Below are positions 25,755 to 33,215 of a DNA stretch of 45,621 nt, piece by piece. Source of the stretch: Vulcanococcus limneticus LL. Lineage in GTDB: Bacteria > Cyanobacteriota > Cyanobacteriia > PCC-6307 > Cyanobiaceae. Each line of letters opens with the position of its first letter. Position 1 is the first letter of the stretch. The stretch lies in the NCBI RefSeq assembly GCF_002252705.1, contig NZ_NQLA01000026.1, positions 1-45,621 of the forward strand, read 5' to 3'. A program made the translations under genes and the position numbers. Under the pieces are notes generated by a model. That model worked only from the letters and a program-made list of their open reading frames with translations, had not been told where the DNA came from and made no database searches.

Positions 25755-25793
25755 GGAGGCAGGCCCACTGCCCCTAGCCTCGGGCCTGCCTCC
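25755..25793. repeat. Perfect 12-bp inverted repeat before the GT2 gene
   Basis: GGAGGCAGGCCC (25755-25766) and GGGCCTGCCTCC (25782-25793) are exact reverse complements, separated by 15 bp that contain a TAGCCT -10-like hexamer. The second arm ends 16 bp before the ATG of the GT2-TPR gene. No T-tract follows, so a plain terminator is unlikely; it could be an operator or a structured mRNA leader. Confidence 0.7.
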
Positions 25794-25809
25794 CCGCCGC
25801 CGGCCACCC

Positions 25810-27003
25810 ATGCTCAGCCTGTCGATGATCGTGCGCGACGAGGCGGAGCGGCTGGAAGCCTGCCTGCGCTCGGTGCAGGGCTTCGCCAACGAGCTGGTGG
25901 TGGTGGACACCGGCTCCAGCGACGACAGCGTCGGCATCGCCCAGCGCCTGGGGGCGACGGTGCACCGGATCCCCTGGCCGGGAGACTTCGCCCCGGCCCG
26001 GAACCAGGCCCTGGAGTTCGTCCACGGCGACTGGGTGCTGGTGCTCGACGCCGACGAGACGCTCCGCCCCCAGGCCATCGCGCCGCTGCGGGCCCTGATG
26101 GCCCAGCCCGACGTGCTGCTGATCAACCTGCTGCGCTTCGAACGGGGCGCGGCCCAGTCGCCCTACTCCAGCGTCAGCCGCCTGTTCCGACGCCACTCGG
26201 CCATCCGCTGGAGCCGGGCGTACCACGCCCTGGTGGACGACAGCGTGGCCGCGCTCCAGGCGGCGGAGCCCCACTGGCGTGTCGCCGACTGCCCTGAACC
26301 CGCCCTGATCCACGACGGCTACCGGCCCGAACTGCTGGCCGACGGCCGCAAGGCCGCCCAGCTGCGGCAGGCCATGGAGGCCGAGCTGGCCGAACGCCCC
26401 AACGACCCCTACGCCTGCGCCAAGCTCGGCAGCCTGGAGGTGAGCGAGGGCCGGCTGGCGGAGGGGCTGGAGCTGCTGCGCCGCGGCCTGGAGCACTGCC
26501 CGGAGGGCGCCCACCCCGAGCGTTATGAGCTGCTGCTACACCGGGCCATCGCCGAGGCCCCCAGCGATCCCCAGGCAGCCCGGCTGCTCTACCGCCAGGC
26601 GCTGGCCCTTCCGCTCTCGCCACGGCTCACCCTGGCGGCCCGCCTCAACCTGGCGGCCCTGCTGCTGCACCAGGGCGACCTGGCCGGCGCCGAGGAGCTC
26701 TGCCGCACCGCCACCGCCGTGGCCCCTGAGGTGGGCCTCGGTTGGTACAACCTGGGGCTGATCCGGCGCCGGGCCGGCGATCTGGCCGGTGCCCTGGAGG
26801 CCTATGGCGAGGCCCGGCGGCTCAGCCCTGAGCACGCCGAAACCCACCAGAACCTGGCGGTGGCGCTGCTGCTGGGGGGAGACATCGAGGGCTGCCGCGC
26901 CAGCTTCCGCCAGGCGATCGCGCTGCTGGCGGCCCAGGGCCGCGGCGCCGAGGCGGCCCAGCTGCAGGCCCAGGCCGGCGCGATGGTGAAGCTGGAGGCC
27001 TGA
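25810..27003 (+). CDS. Family 2 glycosyltransferase with C-terminal TPRs
   Basis: 397-aa protein. The first 190 residues are a GT-A glycosyltransferase related to the WaaE/KdtX and SunS group: LSLSMIVRDEAERLEACLRS at the start, VVVDTGSSDDS (31-40), APARNQAL and the metal-binding LDADE at 79-83. Residues about 195-395 form TPR-like helical pairs (for example PNDPYACAKLGSLEVSEGRLAEGLELLRRGLE and GLGWYNLGLIRRRAGDLAGALEAYGEARRL). It probably transfers a sugar to a lipid, protein or peptide acceptor, with the TPRs binding partners. ATG 25810. Four bases separate it from hemD. Confidence 0.88.
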   Translation: MLSLSMIVRDEAERLEACLRSVQGFANELVVVDTGSSDDSVGIAQRLGATVHRIPWPGDFAPARNQALEFVHGDWVLVLDADETLRPQAIAPLRALMAQPDVLLINLLRFERGAAQSPYSSVSRLFRRHSAIRWSRAYHALVDDSVAALQAAEPHWRVADCPEPALIHDGYRPELLADGRKAAQLRQAMEAELAERPNDPYACAKLGSLEVSEGRLAEGLELLRRGLEHCPEGAHPERYELLLHRAIAEAPSDPQAARLLYRQALALPLSPRLTLAARLNLAALLLHQGDLAGAEELCRTATAVAPEVGLGWYNLGLIRRRAGDLAGALEAYGEARRLSPEHAETHQNLAVALLLGGDIEGCRASFRQAIALLAAQGRGAEAAQLQAQAGAMVKLEA

Positions 27004-27007
27004 GCCG

Positions 27008-27832
27008 ATGCCTGATCCAACCCCAGCCACCGCCCAGCACCTGGCCCAGCCCCTGCGGGGCCAGCGCATCGCCGTGACCCGGGCCGAACAGCAGCTGGGC
27101 CAGGCGCGCCGCCTGTTCGAAGAGGCCGGCGCCACGGTGCTGGATCTACCGGCCCTGGTGATCGGTCCCCCCGACAGCTGGGGCCCCCTCGACGACGCCC
27201 TGGCGGAGCTGGAGGACTTCCACTGGCTGATCGTCAGCAGCACCAACGGCGTGGAGGCGGTGGAGGCGCGGCTGCAGCAGCAGGGCCGCTGCCTGGCCGG
27301 CCGGCCGGCCGGGCTGAAGATCGCGGCGGTGGGCCGCAAGACGGCCGCCCGCCTGGAGGCCCTGGGCGCCCCCGCCGACTTCGTGCCGCCGGACTTCGTG
27401 GCCGACAGCCTGATCGAGCACTTCCCGGTGTCGGGCTGGGGGCAGCGGCTGCTGCTGCCGCGGGTGCAGAGCGGCGGCCGCACCCTGCTGGCCGAGGCCT
27501 TCGGTGAGGCCGGGGCGCGGGTCGTGGAGGTGCCGGCCTACGAGTCCCGCTGTCCGGAAGCCCTGCCGTCGGCCACCGCCGCGGCCCTGGCGGCTGGCAC
27601 GGTGAGCGCGATCACCTTCAGCAGCGGCAAGACCGTGCGCCACACCGCCAAGCTGCTGGAGCGCCAGTTCGGCAACACCTGGGCCGAGCGGCTGGCGTCG
27701 CTGGCCCTGGTGTCGATCGGCCCCCAGACCAGCCGGGTCTGCCGCGAGCTGCTGGGCCGGGTGGACGCCGAGGCCCACCCCTACGACCTGGACGGCCTGG
27801 TGGCCGCCTGCGCAGCCGTGCTCAGTCCCTGA
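27008..27832 (+). CDS. hemD: Uroporphyrinogen-III synthase HemD
   Basis: Cyclises hydroxymethylbilane to uroporphyrinogen III, the precursor of heme, chlorophyll, phycobilins and B12. 274 aa. The two-lobed fold shows as GQRIAVTRAEQQLGQARRLFEEAGATVLDLPALVI, then DFHWLIVSSTNGVEAV, LKIAAVGRKTAARLEALGAPADFVP, RLLLPRVQSGGRTLLAEAFGEAGARVVEVPAYES and a terminal AITFSSGKTVRHTAKLL plus SIGPQTSRVCRELL. ATG 27008, close behind the GT2 gene, so cotranscription is likely even though the functions differ. Confidence 0.95.
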   Translation: MPDPTPATAQHLAQPLRGQRIAVTRAEQQLGQARRLFEEAGATVLDLPALVIGPPDSWGPLDDALAELEDFHWLIVSSTNGVEAVEARLQQQGRCLAGRPAGLKIAAVGRKTAARLEALGAPADFVPPDFVADSLIEHFPVSGWGQRLLLPRVQSGGRTLLAEAFGEAGARVVEVPAYESRCPEALPSATAAALAAGTVSAITFSSGKTVRHTAKLLERQFGNTWAERLASLALVSIGPQTSRVCRELLGRVDAEAHPYDLDGLVAACAAVLSP

Positions 27833-27892
27833 GCAGGGGACCTCAGACGTTGAGGGCTGGGAACCCAGGCAAGGACTCCAGGCAAGCGCCCC

Positions 27893-28483
27893 TCAGAGCG
27901 AGAGGGTGAAGCGCTGCTTTCCCTGGCGCAGCGACAGCAGACCGTTCTGGACATCGATGGCGGCTACGGTCCAGCCAGGGGGCAGCATCGGTGGAGTACC
28001 GGAGTCCGGGCAGAAACCGCGGGCGCCGAGGCAGACAGGTCCCGCCTGACCATCCAGCTCAACCATGGCCTTGGATTGGCCAGAGCTGCGAATCACACCG
28101 TTGAATCGAAGCCCGTTCGGCAGCGTGATCAGAACTTTGCCAGGCTGAACAATCGGCGCGAAGGGGTCCAGGCGGCCCTTGGCCAGGGGGCCTACCACCT
28201 GCTGGGGCGATGGCAGCGGCGTGAAGCCTGGGGTGATCGATGCTGAGGCCGGCAGGGGCTTCGCCGGAGCTGGCGGCGGGGGCGGGGCTGCGGGCACCGC
28301 GGAGACATCGGCGGCCGGGGGCGACCCACCACAGCCAGCCAGGAGCAACAGGGTCAAGGCGCCCAGCAGGCTCTGCGCCCGTCGTGGGACCAGCCGTGCC
28401 CCCGGCCCTTGCGGGACCGCGGTTGCGCGGCGCGGGGTTCCCCAGCCCGCGTGTGTCGCTGCCCTCGTCTCAGCCCTTGCCAT
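27893..28483 (-). CDS. Proline-rich lipoprotein with a PilP/GspC-like domain
   Basis: 196-aa predicted lipoprotein. The lipobox LLLLAGC puts the lipidated Cys at 51, after an unusually long Arg/Ala/Pro N-terminal region. A Pro/Ala-rich linker (55-80) follows. Residues 103-196 (GRLDPFAPIVQPGKVLITLPNGLRFNGVIRSSGQSKAMVEL, then PGWTVAAIDVQNGLLSLRQGKQRFTL) resemble the small beta domain of PilP and GspC, which link inner and outer membrane machinery in type IV pili and type II secretion. The resemblance is by pattern only: a DPF motif, a regulated-value strand, then I-x-V and L-x-L-x-x-G strands. It overlaps the SRPBCC gene by 14 bp. Two Cys near 140-147 may form a disulfide. Confidence 0.6.
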   Translation of the reverse strand: MARAETRAATHAGWGTPRRATAVPQGPGARLVPRRAQSLLGALTLLLLAGCGGSPPAADVSAVPAAPPPPPAPAKPLPASASITPGFTPLPSPQQVVGPLAKGRLDPFAPIVQPGKVLITLPNGLRFNGVIRSSGQSKAMVELDGQAGPVCLGARGFCPDSGTPPMLPPGWTVAAIDVQNGLLSLRQGKQRFTLSL

Positions 28484-28916
28484 AGCCGCTTTCCACCAGA
28501 TCGCGGAACCGATCGAGGTTCGCCTGGAGTTCCTTGGTCACAATCCCCCCCAGGATGCTGGGATCCATCAGCGGGGCAAGTACCCCGGGCAGCTCGTAGC
28601 TCACCGTGAGCTTCACGGTGGTGGCGTCCGGGCCCTGGGGGTAGAAGCGCACGGCCCCCTTGGTGGGCAGCCCCCCCACCGATTCCCAGTGGAGCTGCTG
28701 GGCCTCCACCCGCTGGGTGATCCGGGCCTTCCAGTGGAAGCGGAAGCCCTGGGCCGCGAGGGTCCAGTCGGTGAGGTCGGGATCGTCGAGGGTCACCACC
28801 GACTCGATCCAGCGCATCCAGCGGGGCATGGCCTCCAGATCAGCCCAGACGGTCCAGACCCGATCGGCCGGGGCCTGGATCTCGGTGGTGACGCTGTGCT
28901 CGAGCCAACGGCCCAT
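28470..28916 (-). CDS. SRPBCC-fold (START/polyketide-cyclase-like) protein
   Basis: 148-aa protein of the SRPBCC ligand-binding superfamily, unknown ligand. Hallmarks: HSVTTEIQAPADRVWTVWADLEAMPRWMRWIESV at the start, a run of beta strands (FRFHWKARITQRVEAQQLHWESVGG; TTVKLTVSYELPG) and a long C-terminal helix (ILGGIVTKELQANLDRFRDLVES). It lies downstream of crtQ on the same strand, and from memory SRPBCC genes often neighbour the zeta-carotene desaturase gene in cyanobacteria. A role with carotenoids or quinones is therefore a guess. ATG at 28914-28916. Confidence 0.88.
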   Translation of the reverse strand: MGRWLEHSVTTEIQAPADRVWTVWADLEAMPRWMRWIESVVTLDDPDLTDWTLAAQGFRFHWKARITQRVEAQQLHWESVGGLPTKGAVRFYPQGPDATTVKLTVSYELPGVLAPLMDPSILGGIVTKELQANLDRFRDLVESGYGKG

Positions 28917-28985
28917 GGGAGGAGGTGCGGGGGGATCGAACGGAGGGGGCTAGATCAGCGGCGCGCAGATCGGCGCGAGAGCTCT

Positions 28986-29045
28986 GTGGGGGCGGGGGCA
29001 GTGGGCGTGGGGGCGGTGGGAGTGGGGGCGGTGGGAGTGGGGGCG
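28986..29045. repeat. G-rich 15-bp tandem repeat after crtQ
   Basis: Four 15-bp units on the plus strand: 28986-29000, 29001-29015, 29016-29030 and 29031-29045. The last two are identical (GTGGGAGTGGGGGCG). The tract starts 4 bp after the crtQ stop (minus strand) and fills nearly half of the crtQ-SRPBCC spacer. Runs of three to five G on the plus strand could form G-quadruplex DNA. In the transcript the same tract is C-rich and encodes Ala-Pro-Thr repeats in one frame. Confidence 0.8.
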
Positions 29046-29049
29046 TGGA

Positions 29050-30531
29050 TCAGTGGGCAAGCACCGCCTGGCCGGCCAGGGTGACGGGACGATCCAGGAT
29101 CGCTGCCGCGGCCAGGCGGCCGCTCATGGTCGCACCTTCCATCGAATCGATGTAGTCCTGCTTCGTATAGCTGCCGGCCAGGAAGAAGTTGGCCACCGGC
29201 GTGCGCTGATCCGGCCGGTAGGGCTCCATACCAGGCGCTTCGCGATACAGCGACTGGGCCAGCTTGACGACGTTGCTCCACACCAGCGTGAGGCCGGCGG
29301 CCGAGGGGAACAGGCGCCGCACCTGGGCATCGGTGGCGGCCACGATCTCCTCGGTCGTCTTGGGGATCCAGGGATCACCGGGGGTGAGCACGCACTGCAG
29401 CAGCGAACCCAGACCCGGCTTGCGGTAGTCAGCGGGGCTAGCCAGGGCCAGATCGGCGAAGCAACTGAAGTCGGCGTCGGCGGTATAGAGCAGGTTGTCG
29501 AGACCGGCAGGCTGGCTCAGATCGCGGCGAGCGGCCTGTGCTTCTGGGGAATCGCCCAGCTCGGTCACCCAGCCGTCATAGCGGAGCTGCACCGTGGCCA
29601 CCGGCACCGCTTCGAGCTTGTAGAGGTTGTTGAACAGGCTGTGGCGGCGCCAGGCCTCGGGGATCATGCGCTGGATGCCGGGCACATCGCAGGCGGCCAG
29701 GTAGGCATCGGCCTGCACCTGGATCTCGCCCCCGGGGGTGCCCAGGGTGAGGCCGGTCACGCGGATGTCGCCGCCTGGCGCCTCTTCGTAGTGGACCTCG
29801 GTGACCCGATGGCGCAGGTGCAACTGGGCGCCCCGCTGCTGGATGAAGTCGAGGATCGGACCGGTGAGCCAGCGGTGTGGCGAGCCCTTGAGCAGGTTGA
29901 GCTTGGAGGCCTCGGTTTTCGCCGCAAACATCAGGAAGATGGTGAGCATGCAGCGGGCTGAGATGGCCTCGCAGTCGATGAAGCCCAGGGCATAGGCGAT
30001 CGGATTCCACATCCGCTGGATGCTCTGCTGGCTGCCACCGTGCCCGAGGAACCACTGCTGGAAGCTGATGCGATCGAGGTCGCGGATCACCCGCATCGCG
30101 CCGTCGTAGTCGATCAGGCCGCGCACGATCGGACTGGTGCCCAGGGCCAGGGCGTTGCGCAGCTTGTCGATCCAGTCGAGCTGGGGGGTGGTGAAGAAGG
30201 CCTTGAGGCCGTTGAAGGGGGCTCCGAGAGCAAAGCGGAAATCGAGTTCGCGCAGATCACCGCCCGTGTTCACGAACAGGTGGGTGTGGGCCTTGGGCAG
30301 CAGGTTTTCAAAGGCCCCCACCTTGCGCAGCAGGGCGAACAGGTTGGCGTAGTTGAAGAAGAACACATGCAGCCCCATCTCGATGTGGTTGCCGTCCCCA
30401 TCCACCCAGCTGCCAACCTTGCCGCCCATGAAGGGGCGTGCCTCGTAGAGATCCACCTGGTGGCCGGCCTCCACCAGATCCACCGCCGCCGCCAGACCGG
30501 CCAATCCCGCACCCACGATGGCGACGCGCAC
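29050..30531 (-). CDS. crtQ: Zeta-carotene desaturase CrtQ
   Basis: FAD-dependent plant-type (CrtQ/ZDS) desaturase that converts zeta-carotene through neurosporene to lycopene, working with CrtP and the CrtH isomerase at the membrane. 493 aa. Dinucleotide-binding [14 protein letters not shown] (6-19) is followed by [15 protein letters not shown] and [19 protein letters not shown]. Middle conserved segments include [30 protein letters not shown] and [26 protein letters not shown]. The C-terminal FAD/substrate motif is [27 protein letters not shown]. The glycine-rich start and MEGAT signature separate it from CrtP. ATG at 30529-30531, divergent from the A-type Fe-S carrier gene. Confidence 0.97.
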   Translation of the reverse strand: MRVAIVGAGLAGLAAAVDLVEAGHQVDLYEARPFMGGKVGSWVDGDGNHIEMGLHVFFFNYANLFALLRKVGAFENLLPKAHTHLFVNTGGDLRELDFRFALGAPFNGLKAFFTTPQLDWIDKLRNALALGTSPIVRGLIDYDGAMRVIRDLDRISFQQWFLGHGGSQQSIQRMWNPIAYALGFIDCEAISARCMLTIFLMFAAKTEASKLNLLKGSPHRWLTGPILDFIQQRGAQLHLRHRVTEVHYEEAPGGDIRVTGLTLGTPGGEIQVQADAYLAACDVPGIQRMIPEAWRRHSLFNNLYKLEAVPVATVQLRYDGWVTELGDSPEAQAARRDLSQPAGLDNLLYTADADFSCFADLALASPADYRKPGLGSLLQCVLTPGDPWIPKTTEEIVAATDAQVRRLFPSAAGLTLVWSNVVKLAQSLYREAPGMEPYRPDQRTPVANFFLAGSYTKQDYIDSMEGATMSGRLAAAAILDRPVTLAGQAVLAH

Positions 30532-30555
30532 CCTGCTGCTCCCTGAGTGGGCACG

Positions 30556-30636
30556 ACTCTATGGAGAGGCCTGCCGGCTGCGGGGGAAGGGGCGGGCGGG
30601 GAAACCGGCCCAGGGCCGGGGCAGGCTCCATAGAGT
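30556..30636. promoter_or_regulatory. Mirror-symmetric divergent promoter (crtQ / A-type carrier)
   Basis: ACTCTATGGAG (30556-30566) and CTCCATAGAGT (30626-30636) are perfect inverted copies. In each direction the arm reads CATAGAGT, so TAGAGT can be the -10 hexamer. It ends 24-25 bp before the crtQ ATG on one side and 25 bp before the ATG of the Fe-S carrier on the other. Inside, CCTGCC (30570-30575) and GGCAGG (30620-30625) continue the symmetry. The centre is GC-rich. I infer two facing promoters with near-identical core elements and possibly shared control. Confidence 0.6.
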
Positions 30637-30661
30637 GGATCCAAACGGTGTCAGGCCAGCC

Positions 30662-31120
30662 ATGACCAGCGAGACCGCGACGGCCACTGCGACCAACCCA
30701 TCCGCAGCCACCACCGCACCGGCACCGGCGGTGGCCAACACCAGTCCACAGGCCACTTTCACGGCCCAGGGCGGCAAGGGCATCCTCGTGACCGAGCCGG
30801 CCATGAAGCAGCTGGCCCTGCTGATGGCCCAGCAGGGGGGCGGCAAGGTACTGCGGGTCGGCGTGCGCTCCGGCGGCTGCAGCGGCATGAGCTACACGAT
30901 GGACTTCGTGGAGGCCAGCACGATCCGCGACGACGACGAGCAGTACGTCTACGAACCGGAAGGCGCCCCCAGCTTCACGGTGGTGAGCGATCCCAAGAGC
31001 CTCCTCTACATCTACGGGATGCAGCTCGACTTCTCCACCGCCCTGATCGGAGGCGGCTTCAACTTCAGCAACCCCAACGCCTCCCAGACCTGCGGCTGCG
31101 GCAGCTCCTTCGCCGTCTGA
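30662..31120 (+). CDS. A-type iron-sulfur carrier (IscA/SufA family)
   Basis: Fe-S cluster assembly carrier of the A-type family, 152 aa; passes clusters from the SUF scaffold to apoproteins, with photosystem I and ferredoxins as main clients in cyanobacteria. The core starts near residue 39 (KGILVTEPAMKQLALLM). The three cluster Cys are present: C73 in SGGCSGMSY, and C144 and C146 in TCGCGSSF. The first 38 residues form an Ala/Thr/Pro-rich tail not typical of the family. ATG 30662 follows a promoter arm shared in mirror image with crtQ. Confidence 0.93.
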   Translation: MTSETATATATNPSAATTAPAPAVANTSPQATFTAQGGKGILVTEPAMKQLALLMAQQGGGKVLRVGVRSGGCSGMSYTMDFVEASTIRDDDEQYVYEPEGAPSFTVVSDPKSLLYIYGMQLDFSTALIGGGFNFSNPNASQTCGCGSSFAV

Positions 31121-31190
31121 AGCCGGCGGGGCCCTCCAGCCTGCCGCCCGAATGGCAATCTGAGGGCACCGCACGTCCAACTGCAGCGCC

Positions 31191-31658
31191 ATGACGGCCA
31201 CCACGCCCGCCACGGGAGACGCCAGCTCCGACGCCAGCACGCCGTCGGCGGGGGCCTCCCTGTTTGAGCAGGCCATCGGCCGCTACCAGCAGGGCGCTCC
31301 CCTGGGCGAGGTGATCGACGACTTCCTGAGCATCACCCAGCAGGAGCCGAGGCTCTCGGCCGGCTGGACCTGCCTGGCCTGGCTGCAGCTGCTCGACAAC
31401 CAGCCCCAGACAGCCCTGCGGGCGGCGCGCACCGCCGTGAAGCTCAACCCCCAGGACCCCCAGGCCCGCATCAACCTCAGCCTGGCGATGCTGGAGACCA
31501 ATGCCAAGGGCGTGCGCGAGCACATCGATCTGGTCAAGCGGATCCGCCTGATGGCCCCCGAGCTGGCGGCCGAGCTGGATGAGTCGATCGCCGATGGCCT
31601 GGCCCGGCGGCCCGACTGGCAGGCCCTGGCGAAGGTCAAGGCCTGGCTGACGGCTTGA
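31191..31658 (+). CDS. TPR-like protein of unknown function
   Basis: 155-aa soluble protein with helical-repeat character: SLFEQAIGRYQQGAPLGEVIDDFLSITQQEP, then LSAGWTCLAWLQLLDNQPQTALRAARTAVKLNPQDPQARINLSLAMLETN, the latter a clear TPR pair. A conserved-looking C-terminal block reads DLVKRIRLMAPELAAELDESIADGLARRPDWQALAKVKAWL. It is probably a protein-protein adaptor, partner unknown. ATG 31191. Its stop overlaps the TTG start of the LpxB-related gene by 4 bp (TTGA), which suggests coupled translation. Confidence 0.82.
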   Translation: MTATTPATGDASSDASTPSAGASLFEQAIGRYQQGAPLGEVIDDFLSITQQEPRLSAGWTCLAWLQLLDNQPQTALRAARTAVKLNPQDPQARINLSLAMLETNAKGVREHIDLVKRIRLMAPELAAELDESIADGLARRPDWQALAKVKAWLTA

Positions 31659-32914
31659 GCGCCCCCATCCTGCTGGTCAGCAACGGCCATGGGGAGGACC
31701 TCAGCGGTGCCCTGATCGGCAGGGAACTGCGCCGCCGGGGCCTAGAGGTGGAGGCCCTGCCGCTGGTGGGCCATGGCCGCGCCTATCTCCAGGCCGGGCT
31801 GCCCCTGCTGGGTCGCACCCGTGAATACAGCACCGGCGGTCTGGGTTACACCAGCGGCAGCGCCCGGCTGAAGGAGGTACTGGAGGGCCAGGCCGTCTAC
31901 CTGGTGCGGCGCCTGCTGCTGCTGTTCCGTATCGCCCACCGCTACGCCCTGATCGTGGTGGTGGGCGACGTGATCCCGGTGGTGGCGGCCTGGCTGACGC
32001 GCCGGTCCGTGGTGACCTACCTGGTGGCCTATTCCAGCCACTACGAGGGGCGACTGCGGCTGCCCTGGCCCTGTGGTGCCTGCCTGCGCAGCCGCCGTTT
32101 CCGACGGGTTTTCAGCCGCGATGCCCTCACCGCCCGCGACCTGAGCCACCAACTGGGCCGGCCGGTGGAGTTTCTGGGCAATCCGTTTTTCGATGGGGCC
32201 CTGGCCCCAGCCGAGCCCCTGGACAGCCCCCCCTCGGCCAGCGGGCCTGGTGGGGAAGCGCCGCGCCAGCGCCTCGGCCTGCTGCCGGGCAGCCGGCTGC
32301 CGGAGGCCCTGCACAACCTGGAGTTGATGCTGCGCAGCCTGGAGCAGCTGGAGGCCCGTTGGCAGTCGCCCAGTCGCCTCGGCATCCATGCGGCCCTGGT
32401 GGGCAAGCTCAGTGGCGAGGCCCTGGCGCCCCTGGCCCAGCGGCTGGGCTGGCGACTGGAGCTGGGGGAGGAAGACCGGGGCTGGCTGCGGCGCGGCCCC
32501 CTGGCCGTGGGCCTGGAGTGGGGCCGCTTCGCCGCGGTGGTGCAGCAGTGCGACCTGCTGCTGGCGTCGGCCGGCACCGCCGCCGAGCAGGCCGTGGGGC
32601 TGGGCAAGCCGGTGCTGCAGTTAGCGGGCGCCGGGCCCCAGTTCACCGAGAACTTCGCCGAGGCCCAGCGCCGCCTGCTCGGGCCCTCCCTGAGTTGCGC
32701 CAGCGGCAGCCCCGGCAGCGAGCAGCAGCTGCGGGGCACCGCCCAGCTCGTGACGGAGCTGCTGGAGCGGCTGGAGCACGATCCGGGCTATCACGCCTCC
32801 CTGGTGACGAATGGCCGCGAGCGGATCGGCAGCCCCGGTGGCACCGCCAGGATGGCCGCCGACATCCGCACCGAACTGCTGGGTGCGGACCCGGCCACCC
32901 AGCCCCATGCCTGA
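31655..32914 (+). CDS. LpxB-related glycosyltransferase (TIGR03492)
   Basis: 419-aa protein of the cyanobacterial/plastid family annotated as lipid-A-disaccharide synthase-related (TIGR03492). The GT-B fold shows N-terminal ILLVSNGHGEDLSGALIGRELRRRG, VVVGDVIPVVAAWLTRR, and the C-terminal nucleotide-sugar segment LLASAGTAAEQAVGLGKPVLQLAGAGPQFTENFAEAQRRLLG. True LpxB differs in the N-terminal GExSGD loop. The acceptor is unknown; marine picocyanobacteria make simplified lipid A, so an envelope lipid is likely. The start is TTG 31655, coupled to the TPR gene. A Pro/Gly/Ser insert near 190-207 separates the two lobes. Confidence 0.88.
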   Translation: MSAPILLVSNGHGEDLSGALIGRELRRRGLEVEALPLVGHGRAYLQAGLPLLGRTREYSTGGLGYTSGSARLKEVLEGQAVYLVRRLLLLFRIAHRYALIVVVGDVIPVVAAWLTRRSVVTYLVAYSSHYEGRLRLPWPCGACLRSRRFRRVFSRDALTARDLSHQLGRPVEFLGNPFFDGALAPAEPLDSPPSASGPGGEAPRQRLGLLPGSRLPEALHNLELMLRSLEQLEARWQSPSRLGIHAALVGKLSGEALAPLAQRLGWRLELGEEDRGWLRRGPLAVGLEWGRFAAVVQQCDLLLASAGTAAEQAVGLGKPVLQLAGAGPQFTENFAEAQRRLLGPSLSCASGSPGSEQQLRGTAQLVTELLERLEHDPGYHASLVTNGRERIGSPGGTARMAADIRTELLGADPATQPHA

Positions 32915-33215
32915 GTCCAGTCCCAACACCGCGGCGGCCAACGCCGCCGCCCCCAGCGCCGCGACCAACCCTGGCCTGCAGCTGCGCCTCAAGGGCTGGC
33001 TCGACGGCCTGCTGGTGGCCGATGTGTTCCTGGTGATCGCTGGCGCCCTGTGGTTCGCCGTGGCGGTACTGCTTCAGGGCCAGGGAATCGGGGGGCCACT
33101 GGCCCTGTTCCAGAGCCTCTGGGAGCCCCTGTTCACCCCCGCCATCGGCCTGTTGATGGCGGCCGCGCTGGTCAGTGGGCTGCTGGGCTGGTGGCAGCGG
33201 CGAGGGCAGGGCTGA
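32907..33215 (+). CDS. Small membrane protein, unknown
   Basis: 102-aa protein with an Ala/Asn/Ser-rich tail (1-27), then two hydrophobic helices: LLVADVFLVIAGALWFAVAVLLQG and FTPAIGLLMAAALVSGLLGWW. The linker GQGIGGPLALFQSLWEPL joins them. I do not know its family. ATG 32907 overlaps the end of the LpxB-related gene by 8 bp, so it is the third member of the TPR, LpxB-like, membrane-protein unit. Its 3' end overlaps the convergent epimerase gene by 44 bp. Confidence 0.75.
   Translation: MPESSPNTAAANAAAPSAATNPGLQLRLKGWLDGLLVADVFLVIAGALWFAVAVLLQGQGIGGPLALFQSLWEPLFTPAIGLLMAAALVSGLLGWWQRRGQG

Noticed and set aside
27841-27870. Terminator between hemD and the lipoprotein gene
   Set aside because: Two short stems (CCTCA/TGAGG and CTGGG/CCCAG) occur, but there is no T-tract on either strand.
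31655-32914. Naming the GT-B gene lpxB
   Set aside because: The N-terminal active-site loop differs from true LpxB and matches the related TIGR03492 group.
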